From CAZJBP01 sp964544115 (GTDB taxonomy: Bacteria > Verrucomicrobiota > Kiritimatiellia > UBA8416 > JADHWI01), in the NCBI GenBank assembly GCA_964544115.1, contig CAZJBP010000104.1, positions 1 to 13,643 on the forward strand: a stretch of 13,643 bases of DNA. The letters are read 5' to 3'. This document shows positions 1 to 6,516 of this stretch, piece by piece. Within the stretch, counting starts at the first letter, position 1; the number at the start of each line of letters is the position of its first letter. The notes beneath the pieces were generated by a model, which was given only the letters and a program-made list of their open reading frames with translations, did not search any database and had not been told where the DNA came from. The position numbers and the translations under genes were made by a program.

Positions 1-297
1 ATCTTGCGCGCCCGGTTTCGAGCGGCGGTTCCGCCGCAACCCGATCCTCGCCACGCTCGCCACCGCCCCGGCCCTTCGGGCGGGGCGGTAAAGGGAGGGC
101 GTGCCCGCTTGCTTTGGCCCACCTCCCACAGTCTTTCGCGCCTGGGGTTGTGTGGATATAGGCGTGCGACCATCCGGCGCGCACCGAAACGGAGATGCGC
201 CCCGCGCCGTCGCGATCAATGGCAGAACCAGTCGTCCCCCGGGGCCTGATCTGGCGAAGCAGGGCGTTCACTCGGCACGGCGTTCGCCACGTGTGAA
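1..297. other. Non-coding left edge, no gene recognised
   Basis: No convincing gene is visible on either strand. Frame 1 of the plus strand stays open from the left edge to a stop near 249, but its translation is arginine- and proline-rich low-complexity sequence without a recognisable motif. That is typical of stop-poor GC-rich DNA. The stretch contains two GC-rich stem-loops, at 22-37 and 63-88, and some short inverted repeats such as GGGAGG at 93-98 with CCTCCC at 122-127. No T-run follows either hairpin. I see no tRNA, rRNA or CRISPR signature. It could be the 3' flank of a gene outside the window plus the upstream region of the regulator at 347. Confidence 0.5.
63..88. repeat. GC-rich stem-loop
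   Basis: The arms CCGCCCCG (63-70) and CGGGGCGG (81-88) are exact reverse complements. The ten bases between them can add a short inner stem (CCC with GGG). A second small hairpin, GCGGCGG (22-28) with CCGCCGC (31-37), lies just upstream. There is no T-run on either side, so it does not look like a classical intrinsic terminator. It could be a transcript-end structure of a gene beyond the left edge, or a dispersed repeat; one copy cannot decide. Confidence 0.4.
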
Positions 298-326
298 TTG
301 CTTTTGTCTAGCATCACACCTTTAAA
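298..326 (+). promoter_or_regulatory. Putative sigma70-like promoter of the regulator gene
   Basis: TTGCTT (298-303) can serve as -35 and TTTAAA (321-326) as -10, with a 17-base spacer. Both are partial matches (3 of 6 and 4 of 6) to the consensus. The -10 is the exact centre of the perfect palindrome at 310-337, so a protein bound there should exclude RNA polymerase. Transcription would start near 333, only about 14 bases before the first ATG at 347. This assignment is inference from spacing and position. Confidence 0.4.
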
Positions 327-337
327 GGTGTGATGCT
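310..337. promoter_or_regulatory. Perfect 28-bp palindrome, likely operator
   Basis: Bases 310-337 are a perfect palindrome. Its central 20 bases, TCACACCTTTAAAGGTGTGA (314-333), recur exactly at 903-922. It sits immediately upstream of a winged-helix regulator gene and covers the putative -10, which is the usual place for an autoregulatory operator of the ArsR/SmtB group. I infer that the neighbouring regulator binds it. The palindrome would also form a hairpin in RNA, but transcription is predicted to start within its right arm. Confidence 0.7.
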
Positions 338-346
338 GCCGCTGTC

Positions 347-922
347 ATGGCGAGGACTCTTGAGCCCACGATGTGGCGAACGTGCCGGATTCTCACGCAT
401 CCTGTGCGCCTGAGGATGCTCGCCATGCTCTTGGCAGAGGGCGAATGCTGCGTGTCCGCTATGGCCGCATCGTTACGCATACCCGATTCGACGGCAACCC
501 AACACCTTCGCCTCCTTCAATCTCGAGGTCTCATACGCGGCCGGCGGAGCAGTCGCTGGGTGCGTTACACCCCGAAACCTGATGTGTCCGTCGGGCATGC
601 CCGTGACATGCTAGACGCCGTAGGGGCCGCTCTGGCGCGGCAAGAGACTTTCGAATCTATAAGGCAGGCATTGACCGCGTTTACGCACCCCCGCCGCATA
701 GCCATCGTTCGTGCGCTTCGTTCCTGTGCGAAGGATGCGGCTTCGCTTCGCCATGAGTGCGGCATGTCCGATCCCGCGCTGGACCGGCACCTTCGGAAGC
801 TTCGCCAACGCGGATTGGTTGAGCATGCGGATGACGGTTGGCGGCTGTCTCGGACCGATAACCTTCTCGCCCTGGACCTCCTCCTGATTGCCGCCGGCCC
901 CCTCACACCTTTAAAGGTGTGA
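347..922 (+). CDS. Tandem double winged-helix ArsR-like regulator
   Basis: A 191-residue cytoplasmic protein that reads as two ArsR-like winged helix-turn-helix domains in one chain. Domain 1 is about residues 13-76: ILTHPVRLRML, a helix with GECCV at 32-36, a recognition helix near 47-60, and a basic wing RGRRSSRWVRY. Domain 2 is about 106-170: AFTHPRRIAIVRAL, then DPALDRHLRKLRQRGLVEH. Both share a THPxR start and an LxxLxxRGL-type recognition helix end. Typical ArsR proteins are about 100 residues and dimerise, so this may be a one-chain pseudodimer. Cys34-Cys35 lie in the helix where ArsR proteins often keep metal- or thiol-sensing cysteines, but the classical CxC arrangement is absent. 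The start is uncertain: ATG 347 has no Shine-Dalgarno, and ATG 371 (residue 9) would still keep both domains. GC is lower than in the neighbours. The last six codons and the stop lie in the second palindrome. Probably a repressor of its own gene; its ligand is unknown. Confidence 0.85.
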   Translation: MARTLEPTMWRTCRILTHPVRLRMLAMLLAEGECCVSAMAASLRIPDSTATQHLRLLQSRGLIRGRRSSRWVRYTPKPDVSVGHARDMLDAVGAALARQETFESIRQALTAFTHPRRIAIVRALRSCAKDAASLRHECGMSDPALDRHLRKLRQRGLVEHADDGWRLSRTDNLLALDLLLIAAGPLTPLKV

Positions 923-925
923 GGG
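900..925. promoter_or_regulatory. Second palindrome copy over the regulator's stop codon
   Basis: Bases 900-925 are a perfect 26-bp palindrome whose 20-bp core (903-922) is identical to the one at 314-333, while the flanking bases differ. The core encodes the C-terminal residues LTPLKV and the TGA stop of the regulator. TTTAAA at 910-915 could again act as a -10, with TTGCCG at 888-893 sixteen bases upstream, but no plus-strand gene follows. The spot lies between convergent genes, so a hairpin role in transcription ending is possible, yet no T-run follows on either strand. A second binding site for the same regulator is the simplest reading. Confidence 0.65.
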
Positions 926-1020
926 CGTAGTGCGGTGGCCCGGAGAGGGCGCGAACAGCGGGCTGGGTGGTGAGTGGCTTCTTGTTGCCGCAGTGGATGC
1001 GAGGTGTGTCGGCGTGGATT

Positions 1021-4000
1021 TCAGAACAGCAGCGCCAGCACGCGGTACAGTTCCGAGGCGCCCCATGCCTGGGCTCCGCAGCCGCGGGCGGCATGCGGGA
1101 AATCGCCGTCAACGATCTCGGGCACCTGCCCGATGCAGTCGCGCTCAATCAGTTCCACGGCCCCGGACAGCGCCGACAGTGCGGCCGGCCGGATGGGGTC
1201 GCCATAGGCCAGGTACAGCGCCTCGGCGTATGACGGGAACAGCCACGTCCACGCGGTCCCGTTGTGATAGGCGGGCTTGCGGGATGTGTCCTCGTCGCCC
1301 GCGTAGCGCCCCTGGTAGGGCCGGTGCGGGTCGTTGAGGAGATGCCCCTGATGCCATACGGGCAGAGCATGGGTTACGGCCCGGTCAGCCAGGCTGCGGA
1401 TGGCTCCCGGCACCAGCAACTCCTCGCAGGATCGGACGATGCGCGCCGCCACCGCGCGGTCCTGCACGGCCCCCAGCGTGACGGCCAGCAGCTGGTTGGG
1501 GCGCAGGTGATCGTCGGCCGCGGCCTGCGCCGCCGGCTGGCCCGGGACGGCGTGCAGGCAGTCGGCCAGGTGATCCGCGCCGTCGCGCACGTAGTATTTC
1601 AGGATGGAGTCCTGCACCCTCCCGGCCAGCGGGATCCACGGAGACGTGGGCCCGCCCACGCGCGCCAGGAATGAGAGGGCCGCATACCACAAGGCCTGGA
1701 TCTCGATGGGGTAGCCCTGGCGCGGGGTGCCGGCCGGGTGGTTCGTGTCCATCCAGGTGAAGTGCGACGGGCTGAAGACCAGGCCGCTCTCGGGGTCCAT
1801 TCGCACCCCGTTCGGCGTACCCCGGCCGTAGCCCGCGGCGATGGACTCCATGACCTCAAGCAGCGTCCGCGTTCCGCACGGCAGCCTCAGCACGTCATCG
1901 CTGCCCTCGGCTGCAGCCAGATCCCGCGCCGCAACGACATACCACAGCGGGGCGTCCGAGGTGTCCCGGTTGGCGTCGTTCTCTCCCGCCAGCAGGTTGG
2001 GCAGCGTGCCGTCCCGCTCCATGGCCCCGAAGGCGGACAGGATGTCGCGGGCCTCGCGGGTTGCGCCCGCCGCGATAATCCCCCTCAAGGCGATCAGCGT
2101 GTCGCGCCCCCAGTCCAGGAACCACGGGTAGCCGGCAATGACGGTCTTCAGCCGGCCCCGACGAACCACAAAGTGCCGCAGCATCTCGCGGGCCGCATCC
2201 TGCAGCGGGACCTCCTCCGCTGCGTCGGACGACGCCTCGCCGGGGCTGGACGGCAGGATCGCCGACGGCGCGCTCCCCGTTCCCGCCGCAGCACTCATGC
2301 ACACCGTCTGGCCGCCCAGCAGGTCGCAAACGAAATAGCCCGGGCTGAACAGGTCGCCGCTAGCCTCCAGCCCGCGCTCGGCCTCGAACGGATGAGGGAC
2401 CATGTAAAGCCATTCCGGCTCCTGCACGAACCCCCCGGAGGACGCCCGCATGCGCAGCGCCCGGCCGGGGTGAGGCTCGAAGTCGAACCCGTCCGCCGCC
2501 GGCCTGACGGCGCCGGGCCATGCCGCCTCGGGCCCCGTGTAGGCCTTGGTGACGGCGTGGACCGACCGGTCCTCGATGTCCGGCCTCACGATAAGGCGCA
2601 CGGCGCTGCGGTCGGCCAGCCGGTGGGCTCCGCGCGAGGCCTGGCGCAGGACGGAGAGGAGGATCCTGTTCTCGCCCTGCACGAGCTCAAGCCGCACGGT
2701 CAGCGGAACCACGTTTCCGAGCCCGGCGGACACCGTGAAGGTCCAGCTCAGCGCGCCGTCCTTGCCGACGCGGAACGTGTCCAGGCTGTCGGCGTCAATC
2801 GACTGGGAATAGCCGCGGTGGACGAGCCACATCCGGCACCGCGTCAGCATGAGATGACGGTCGACGGGACAGTCCGGGTGCAGGTTCGCGGCCAGCAGTG
2901 CGTCATACTGGCTGCGGATCGTTCCCCAGGCTCCCTGGACCTGGGCATAGGCGCCGCGACCGTTCGTGCACAGCGAATACAACCCGCGGCTGACGACGTC
3001 CTTTCGCTGCGCGGCGCGGCGCACGACGGCCGAGCGTCCCGCGGGCAGCCACACGACGCCCGCCTCGGCGTGTACCGTGCGCTCGGGCTCGAAGGCCGTT
3101 ACGATGAGCGTTGCCCGGACTCCGGCCCGCGCCGGGCCGCGCGGAGGCGGCAGCAGCGTGAACCACCGTCCGTCATCTCCCTGTACCGCGTGCACCCGTC
3201 CGCCCGCGCTGTCGCCGATCCGCGCCTCCACGTGGAATCGGCAGGGCGCGTGGAGGTGGAGCATGAATCCGGCTGGGACGGGAACCGTCCGCCTCACGTC
3301 CCGCGGCCATGCCCACGACACGGAGCAGGGCACCCCTTCGTTGACGGCCGTACAGTATGCCGCCGGGTCCCTGGCCAGGGCGCGAGCCTCGTGCACCGGG
3401 TCCACCCCCGCGGCATCCCCAAGGCCTTTGCAGCGGACGACCACGTCCAGCGCCAGGGCCTGCAGAACCTGCCGGCGCAGGCGCTCGGGGTCGCCCCCCG
3501 TGCCCGCATCGGCCTCCAGCCGGGCCAGGTCCTCCCGGTTCGGCGTCAGGCACAGCACCTCGCCCGGCGCCAGCTCCAAGCTCGCGCTCGCCCCCTGCGC
3601 GCGCAGGGAGCGCTCACGCCCGGTCAGGAGGTCGACGGCGTGTTCGTGGGCGAACTCCGCCGCGGGCCACGCAACCGTGAGCGGGCCGGCGGTGTCCAGG
3701 TTGACCAGCACCAGGCAGCGCGCTCCGTCGGCCGCCGACCGCATCGCCGCCAGCGCATTGCCCTCCGAAGTCTGCACCAGGCGAATGTCGGCGCCGGCAT
3801 GAAATGCCGGCACCGATCGCAGGATGGCGTTCAAGCGGCGGATCTCGTCCACCTGGTTACGGGCTGCACCCCAGTTGAGCGGCGGAGCGCCATGCACGTC
3901 GATCTTCGCACGCGCGAACCACTCGACCCCGGCCGTGATCCCGAAGCCGCCGGCGTCGGCCAGCAGCGCGCTCATGGCCGTCCGCATGCGCGCATAGACT

Positions 4001-5271
4001 TCCGATTTCGCGGCCAGCCGGTCGTTGTCGTGGGTCTCGGCGAAGTGCACCAGCCGGCCGCTGTCGCCCGAGAAGCGCAGCGCACCCGGCAGGTAGCGTT
4101 CGATCTGCCAGCGGTCATACTCCTGGAACAGTTCCGAATACGCCCAGTCGAGACCGGCCTCGGTCAGCAGCGCGTCGGTCACCTGGAAGCTGCCACCCAG
4201 CCCCTCCAGCAGGAACAGGGTGTCGGGGTAGCGCTCGCGGACGCGCGCGACGACATACTGCCAGACGTCGAGCGGCACCATGTAGCCGGCGTCGCAGCGG
4301 AAGCCGTCCACGCCGTGGCCGCACCAGTACAGAAACACGTCGGCCACGTACTGCCACAGGTGGCGCGACTGGAAGTTGAGCTGCGACAGGTCCTCCCAGG
4401 TGACTCCCCACGCGCCGGGCGAGCGGAAGGCGCGGTCCGGTGTGCGCTCGAACCACTCGGGGTGCTGGTTCTGCAGCTTCGAGGCCCACCCGGTGTGGTT
4501 GACCGGGATGTCGAGGAAGATCCGGGCGCCCCGGCGGTGCACGGCGTGGACGAGTTCGCGGAACTGGTCCAGGGGCGTGCTCTGCCGGTCGAATTCCCCG
4601 AGCGACGGGTCCACGTCCATGAAGTCGATCACGGCGAAGGGGCTTCCGAAACGGCCCATGCGGGCGTAGGTGGTCGGCGTGGGGTGAATGGGCAGGAGCT
4701 GCAGGATGCGGCAGCCCATGACGTCGAGAATCACGTCGAGGCGGCGAATGAGGTCGCGGAACGTGCCCGACCGGGGGATCACGGCATAGCCATCCTTTTC
4801 CAGGGCCTCGATGGTGTGCGCCTGCTCCGGGGTGATCGCGTCGGCGCCGTCCGGGCGGAACTGCCGGACGAAGGCCGCGTAAAGCGTATTGGCGCAGCAA
4901 CTGGCGGCCGGCTCGACCTTGATGCGGAGGTTGCCGCCCTCGGGCCAGACGGGCTCGGTCTGCCCGGCCGGAAGAAAGAACGCTTTCGCCTGGAAGAGCC
5001 CGACCTCAAGCAGCGGCAGCGAGAGGCGGAAAGTGTCGGCGGCGATCCGGGTCATCGCGATGTCGTGCCACTCGTGCGCGCGCAGCGGCGCGCCCCCCTC
5101 AACGTGGCGGATGATCTCGCCGCAGCGGATGGCCGCGTTACCGAGGGTCGTGCGCAGCCAGGCCCGACCTTCGGCGGCCCCGGGCACAACGAGCCTCACC
5201 TCCAGCAGGTCGCCCCGATAGCGCAGGCTGCGGCTTCCGGGCGCCGGGTTCTGTGCGAGTCGTTGCAGCAT
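1021..5271 (-). CDS. Bifunctional glycogen debranching enzyme (GH13 + GH133-type)
   Basis: A 1416-residue protein predicted to shorten alpha-1,6 branches of glycogen-like glucan: a 4-alpha-glucanotransferase half moves the branch stub, and an amylo-1,6-glucosidase half removes the last glucose. After an N-terminal domain (1-120), the GH13 barrel (about 125-580) shows DIPVNH (254-259), GFRCDAG with the likely nucleophile D327, the likely acid/base E356 in FLLEG, and HDND (414-417). From about 755 to the end it resembles a complete stand-alone archaeal/bacterial debranching enzyme: a GDE N-domain motif (TNGRGAYAQVQG, 769-780; about 755-870), then GYPWFLDWGRD (1047-1057), DTSDAPLW (1103-1110), HNGTAWTW (1336-1343) and QAWGASE (1401-1407). 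Eukaryotic AGL has the same two-activity order. GAGGTGA at 5276-5282 supports the ATG at 5271. No signal peptide is seen, so it is cytoplasmic. It is the last gene of the minus-strand run. The exact glucanotransferase specificity is inferred. Confidence 0.88.
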   Translation of the reverse strand: MLQRLAQNPAPGSRSLRYRGDLLEVRLVVPGAAEGRAWLRTTLGNAAIRCGEIIRHVEGGAPLRAHEWHDIAMTRIAADTFRLSLPLLEVGLFQAKAFFLPAGQTEPVWPEGGNLRIKVEPAASCCANTLYAAFVRQFRPDGADAITPEQAHTIEALEKDGYAVIPRSGTFRDLIRRLDVILDVMGCRILQLLPIHPTPTTYARMGRFGSPFAVIDFMDVDPSLGEFDRQSTPLDQFRELVHAVHRRGARIFLDIPVNHTGWASKLQNQHPEWFERTPDRAFRSPGAWGVTWEDLSQLNFQSRHLWQYVADVFLYWCGHGVDGFRCDAGYMVPLDVWQYVVARVRERYPDTLFLLEGLGGSFQVTDALLTEAGLDWAYSELFQEYDRWQIERYLPGALRFSGDSGRLVHFAETHDNDRLAAKSEVYARMRTAMSALLADAGGFGITAGVEWFARAKIDVHGAPPLNWGAARNQVDEIRRLNAILRSVPAFHAGADIRLVQTSEGNALAAMRSAADGARCLVLVNLDTAGPLTVAWPAAEFAHEHAVDLLTGRERSLRAQGASASLELAPGEVLCLTPNREDLARLEADAGTGGDPERLRRQVLQALALDVVVRCKGLGDAAGVDPVHEARALARDPAAYCTAVNEGVPCSVSWAWPRDVRRTVPVPAGFMLHLHAPCRFHVEARIGDSAGGRVHAVQGDDGRWFTLLPPPRGPARAGVRATLIVTAFEPERTVHAEAGVVWLPAGRSAVVRRAAQRKDVVSRGLYSLCTNGRGAYAQVQGAWGTIRSQYDALLAANLHPDCPVDRHLMLTRCRMWLVHRGYSQSIDADSLDTFRVGKDGALSWTFTVSAGLGNVVPLTVRLELVQGENRILLSVLRQASRGAHRLADRSAVRLIVRPDIEDRSVHAVTKAYTGPEAAWPGAVRPAADGFDFEPHPGRALRMRASSGGFVQEPEWLYMVPHPFEAERGLEASGDLFSPGYFVCDLLGGQTVCMSAAAGTGSAPSAILPSSPGEASSDAAEEVPLQDAAREMLRHFVVRRGRLKTVIAGYPWFLDWGRDTLIALRGIIAAGATREARDILSAFGAMERDGTLPNLLAGENDANRDTSDAPLWYVVAARDLAAAEGSDDVLRLPCGTRTLLEVMESIAAGYGRGTPNGVRMDPESGLVFSPSHFTWMDTNHPAGTPRQGYPIEIQALWYAALSFLARVGGPTSPWIPLAGRVQDSILKYYVRDGADHLADCLHAVPGQPAAQAAADDHLRPNQLLAVTLGAVQDRAVAARIVRSCEELLVPGAIRSLADRAVTHALPVWHQGHLLNDPHRPYQGRYAGDEDTSRKPAYHNGTAWTWLFPSYAEALYLAYGDPIRPAALSALSGAVELIERDCIGQVPEIVDGDFPHAARGCGAQAWGASELYRVLALLF

Positions 5272-5363
5272 GCGTTCACCTCACGGCGGACGACCTTGAG
5301 CGCAACAAGACCGCCCTTCGCCGGCACTTTACCCCAACCCGGGCCCCCCGGGCTAGGAACCGT

Positions 5364-6392
5364 TCACGTGCTCCGGGTGGTGGCGGGCGGGACGGCGGCC
5401 GGCTGTGTCGGCCGGCGGAACCGGTCGCGCACCGCGAAGCCGAGGCCCATCAGCATTCCGGCGCCGGCGCACAGGAGGTGCAGCAGGTGGAGCCCGGTGC
5501 CGACGGCAGCCAGCTTCGGGCCTCCCTTCTGCGCAAGGAATCGCAGGAAGCCGATGTTGAGAAGGATCGCGGCGCCCCATCCGGCGGGCAGGGCGATCAG
5601 CAGCCGCACGTCAAACGGCGCCAGGCAGACCCCCAGCACGCCGCCCCACACGGCCATCACGCTGAGCCGGTTGGCCCAGGACAGGTTCAGGTCGCCCCTC
5701 ACCTTGCGCGTCCGCAGGATGAGGCGGGTCCATGGAGCCGCGCGGCTCAGAAGATCGGTCCGGAGCATCTCGCGCAGCGTCCACGGTTTCAGGTGCGTGC
5801 TCTGCATCGCCTTCAGCAGGCGGACGCGGCGGCCCGACGAGCAGAGCCGGTAGCCCAGCTCGATGTCCTCAATCGAGGGCTCCACGTACGCCTCGTCGAA
5901 GCCGCCGACCGCGGTGAGGTCGCGCTTGCGAATCATTCCGCAGCCGGCCCAGAACGTCCAGGCCTCCTCGGCGGAGTGCTGGTGGACGTAGTGGTGCAGG
6001 AGATTGCGATACAGCGAGACGGGGTTCCTGGCGGCCGGCGTGTCATCGTAGGATCCAAAACAGGCCGCCACCTGGCTGTCCGCTGACAGCGCCTTCTCGG
6101 CCAGCGCCAGGGCGTCCGCATGCACGGCCGTATCGGCGTCGACGAAGGCGATGACATCCCCACGGGCCGCCTGGGCGCCGCGGTTCCGCGCGGCGGCCGG
6201 GCCGCGGCCCGGCGCGTCCATGCGGATCACGCGGGCCCCGGACAACTCGGCCACCATGGCGCCGCTGTCGGTCGACCGGTCGTCCACGACCAGGATCTCG
6301 TTCGGGCGACGCGTCGATGCGGCCAGGGCCGCCAGGCACCGGGGCAGGTAACCCGCCGCATTGCGGGCCGGGATCACAACGGATATGTTCAC
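5364..6392 (-). CDS. Family 2 glycosyltransferase with C-terminal membrane segments
   Basis: Starting at the GTG at 6392 this is 342 residues. The fold opens with NISVVIPARNAAGYL and ILVVDDRSTD, the nucleotide-sugar binding part of GT-A family 2 enzymes. The metal-binding DAD is at 85-87 (FVDADTA), an acceptor-side motif GGFDEAY follows, and EDIELGYR (175-182) corresponds to the conserved ED motif. Three hydrophobic segments near 244-260, 262-284 and 295-320 would anchor it in the inner membrane, catalytic domain in the cytoplasm. It should transfer a sugar from an activated donor to a lipid or polysaccharide; donor and acceptor cannot be read from sequence. An ATG at 6440 would add 16 residues, but the strong AAGGA at 6400-6404 points to GTG. 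A promoter candidate lies upstream at 6457-6485. The gap to the downstream debranching gene is 92 bases. Confidence 0.87.
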   Translation of the reverse strand: MNISVVIPARNAAGYLPRCLAALAASTRRPNEILVVDDRSTDSGAMVAELSGARVIRMDAPGRGPAAARNRGAQAARGDVIAFVDADTAVHADALALAEKALSADSQVAACFGSYDDTPAARNPVSLYRNLLHHYVHQHSAEEAWTFWAGCGMIRKRDLTAVGGFDEAYVEPSIEDIELGYRLCSSGRRVRLLKAMQSTHLKPWTLREMLRTDLLSRAAPWTRLILRTRKVRGDLNLSWANRLSVMAVWGGVLGVCLAPFDVRLLIALPAGWGAAILLNIGFLRFLAQKGGPKLAAVGTGLHLLHLLCAGAGMLMGLGFAVRDRFRRPTQPAAVPPATTRST

Positions 6393-6399
6393 ACAGTCA

Positions 6400-6404
6400 T
6401 CCTT
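6400..6404 (-). promoter_or_regulatory. Ribosome binding site deciding the glycosyltransferase start
   Basis: AAGGA on the minus strand lies seven bases before the GTG at 6392. No comparable site precedes the in-frame ATG at 6440, which would also lie only about 10 bases from the predicted transcription start. The GTG also places the GT-A fold motif NISVVIPARN directly at the N-terminus, as usual for this family. Confidence 0.7.
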
Positions 6405-6456
6405 TCGGGGCGCGGCAACCTGAAAAGCGGCGCACGCCATGGCACGAACAGCCGCC

Positions 6457-6485
6457 CTTGTATCCGTTTTCAGGCCCGTTGTCAG
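6457..6485 (-). promoter_or_regulatory. Putative sigma70 promoter for glycosyltransferase and debranching genes
   Basis: On the minus strand CTGACA (6480-6485; 5 of 6 to consensus) and TACAAG (6457-6462; 4 of 6) are separated by 17 bases. It is the best consensus match I found in the window. A start near 6450 would give a leader of roughly 58 bases to the GTG at 6392. It suggests that the last two genes can be expressed apart from the pyruvate dehydrogenase genes. The -35 overlaps the nested stem-loop that follows lpd. Confidence 0.45.
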
Positions 6486-6512
6486 TAACGGCCTCGCGCC
6501 GTCCTACGGGCC
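6473..6512 (-). other. Nested stem-loop after lpd
   Basis: The outer arms GGCCCGT/ACGGGCC (6506-6512 with 6473-6479) enclose a perfect inner hairpin ACGGC-loop-GCCGT (6488-6492 with 6498-6502, 5-base loop). It begins 4 bases after the lpd stop. No run of T follows on the minus strand, so it is not a clear intrinsic terminator. It could protect the 3' end of the PDH transcript, slow readthrough or be processed. Confidence 0.4.
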
Positions 6513-6516
6513 CGGA

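Noticed and set aside
4..249. Open frame at the left edge as a gene or gene end
   Set aside because: Low-complexity Arg/Pro-rich translation, crosses a strong hairpin, and shows no motif.
900..925. Second palindrome as an intrinsic terminator between convergent genes
   Set aside because: It would fold well, but no T-run follows on either strand, and the same core sits over a promoter elsewhere, which fits an operator better. A minor role in transcription ending is not excluded.
5338..5352. CCCGGG-CCC-CCCGGG hairpin between the glycosyltransferase and debranching genes as a terminator
   Set aside because: The stem is only six pairs with a 3-base loop and is followed on the minus strand by TTGGGG rather than a T-run. 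Such short repeats are expected by chance in GC-rich DNA.
1738..5853. A 1371-codon open frame on the plus strand
   Set aside because: It lies antisense to the debranching enzyme and part of the glycosyltransferase. Its translation is rich in Arg, Gly, Ala, Val and His without domain motifs, as expected opposite GC-rich genes where stop codons are rare. The minus strand carries clear enzyme motifs.
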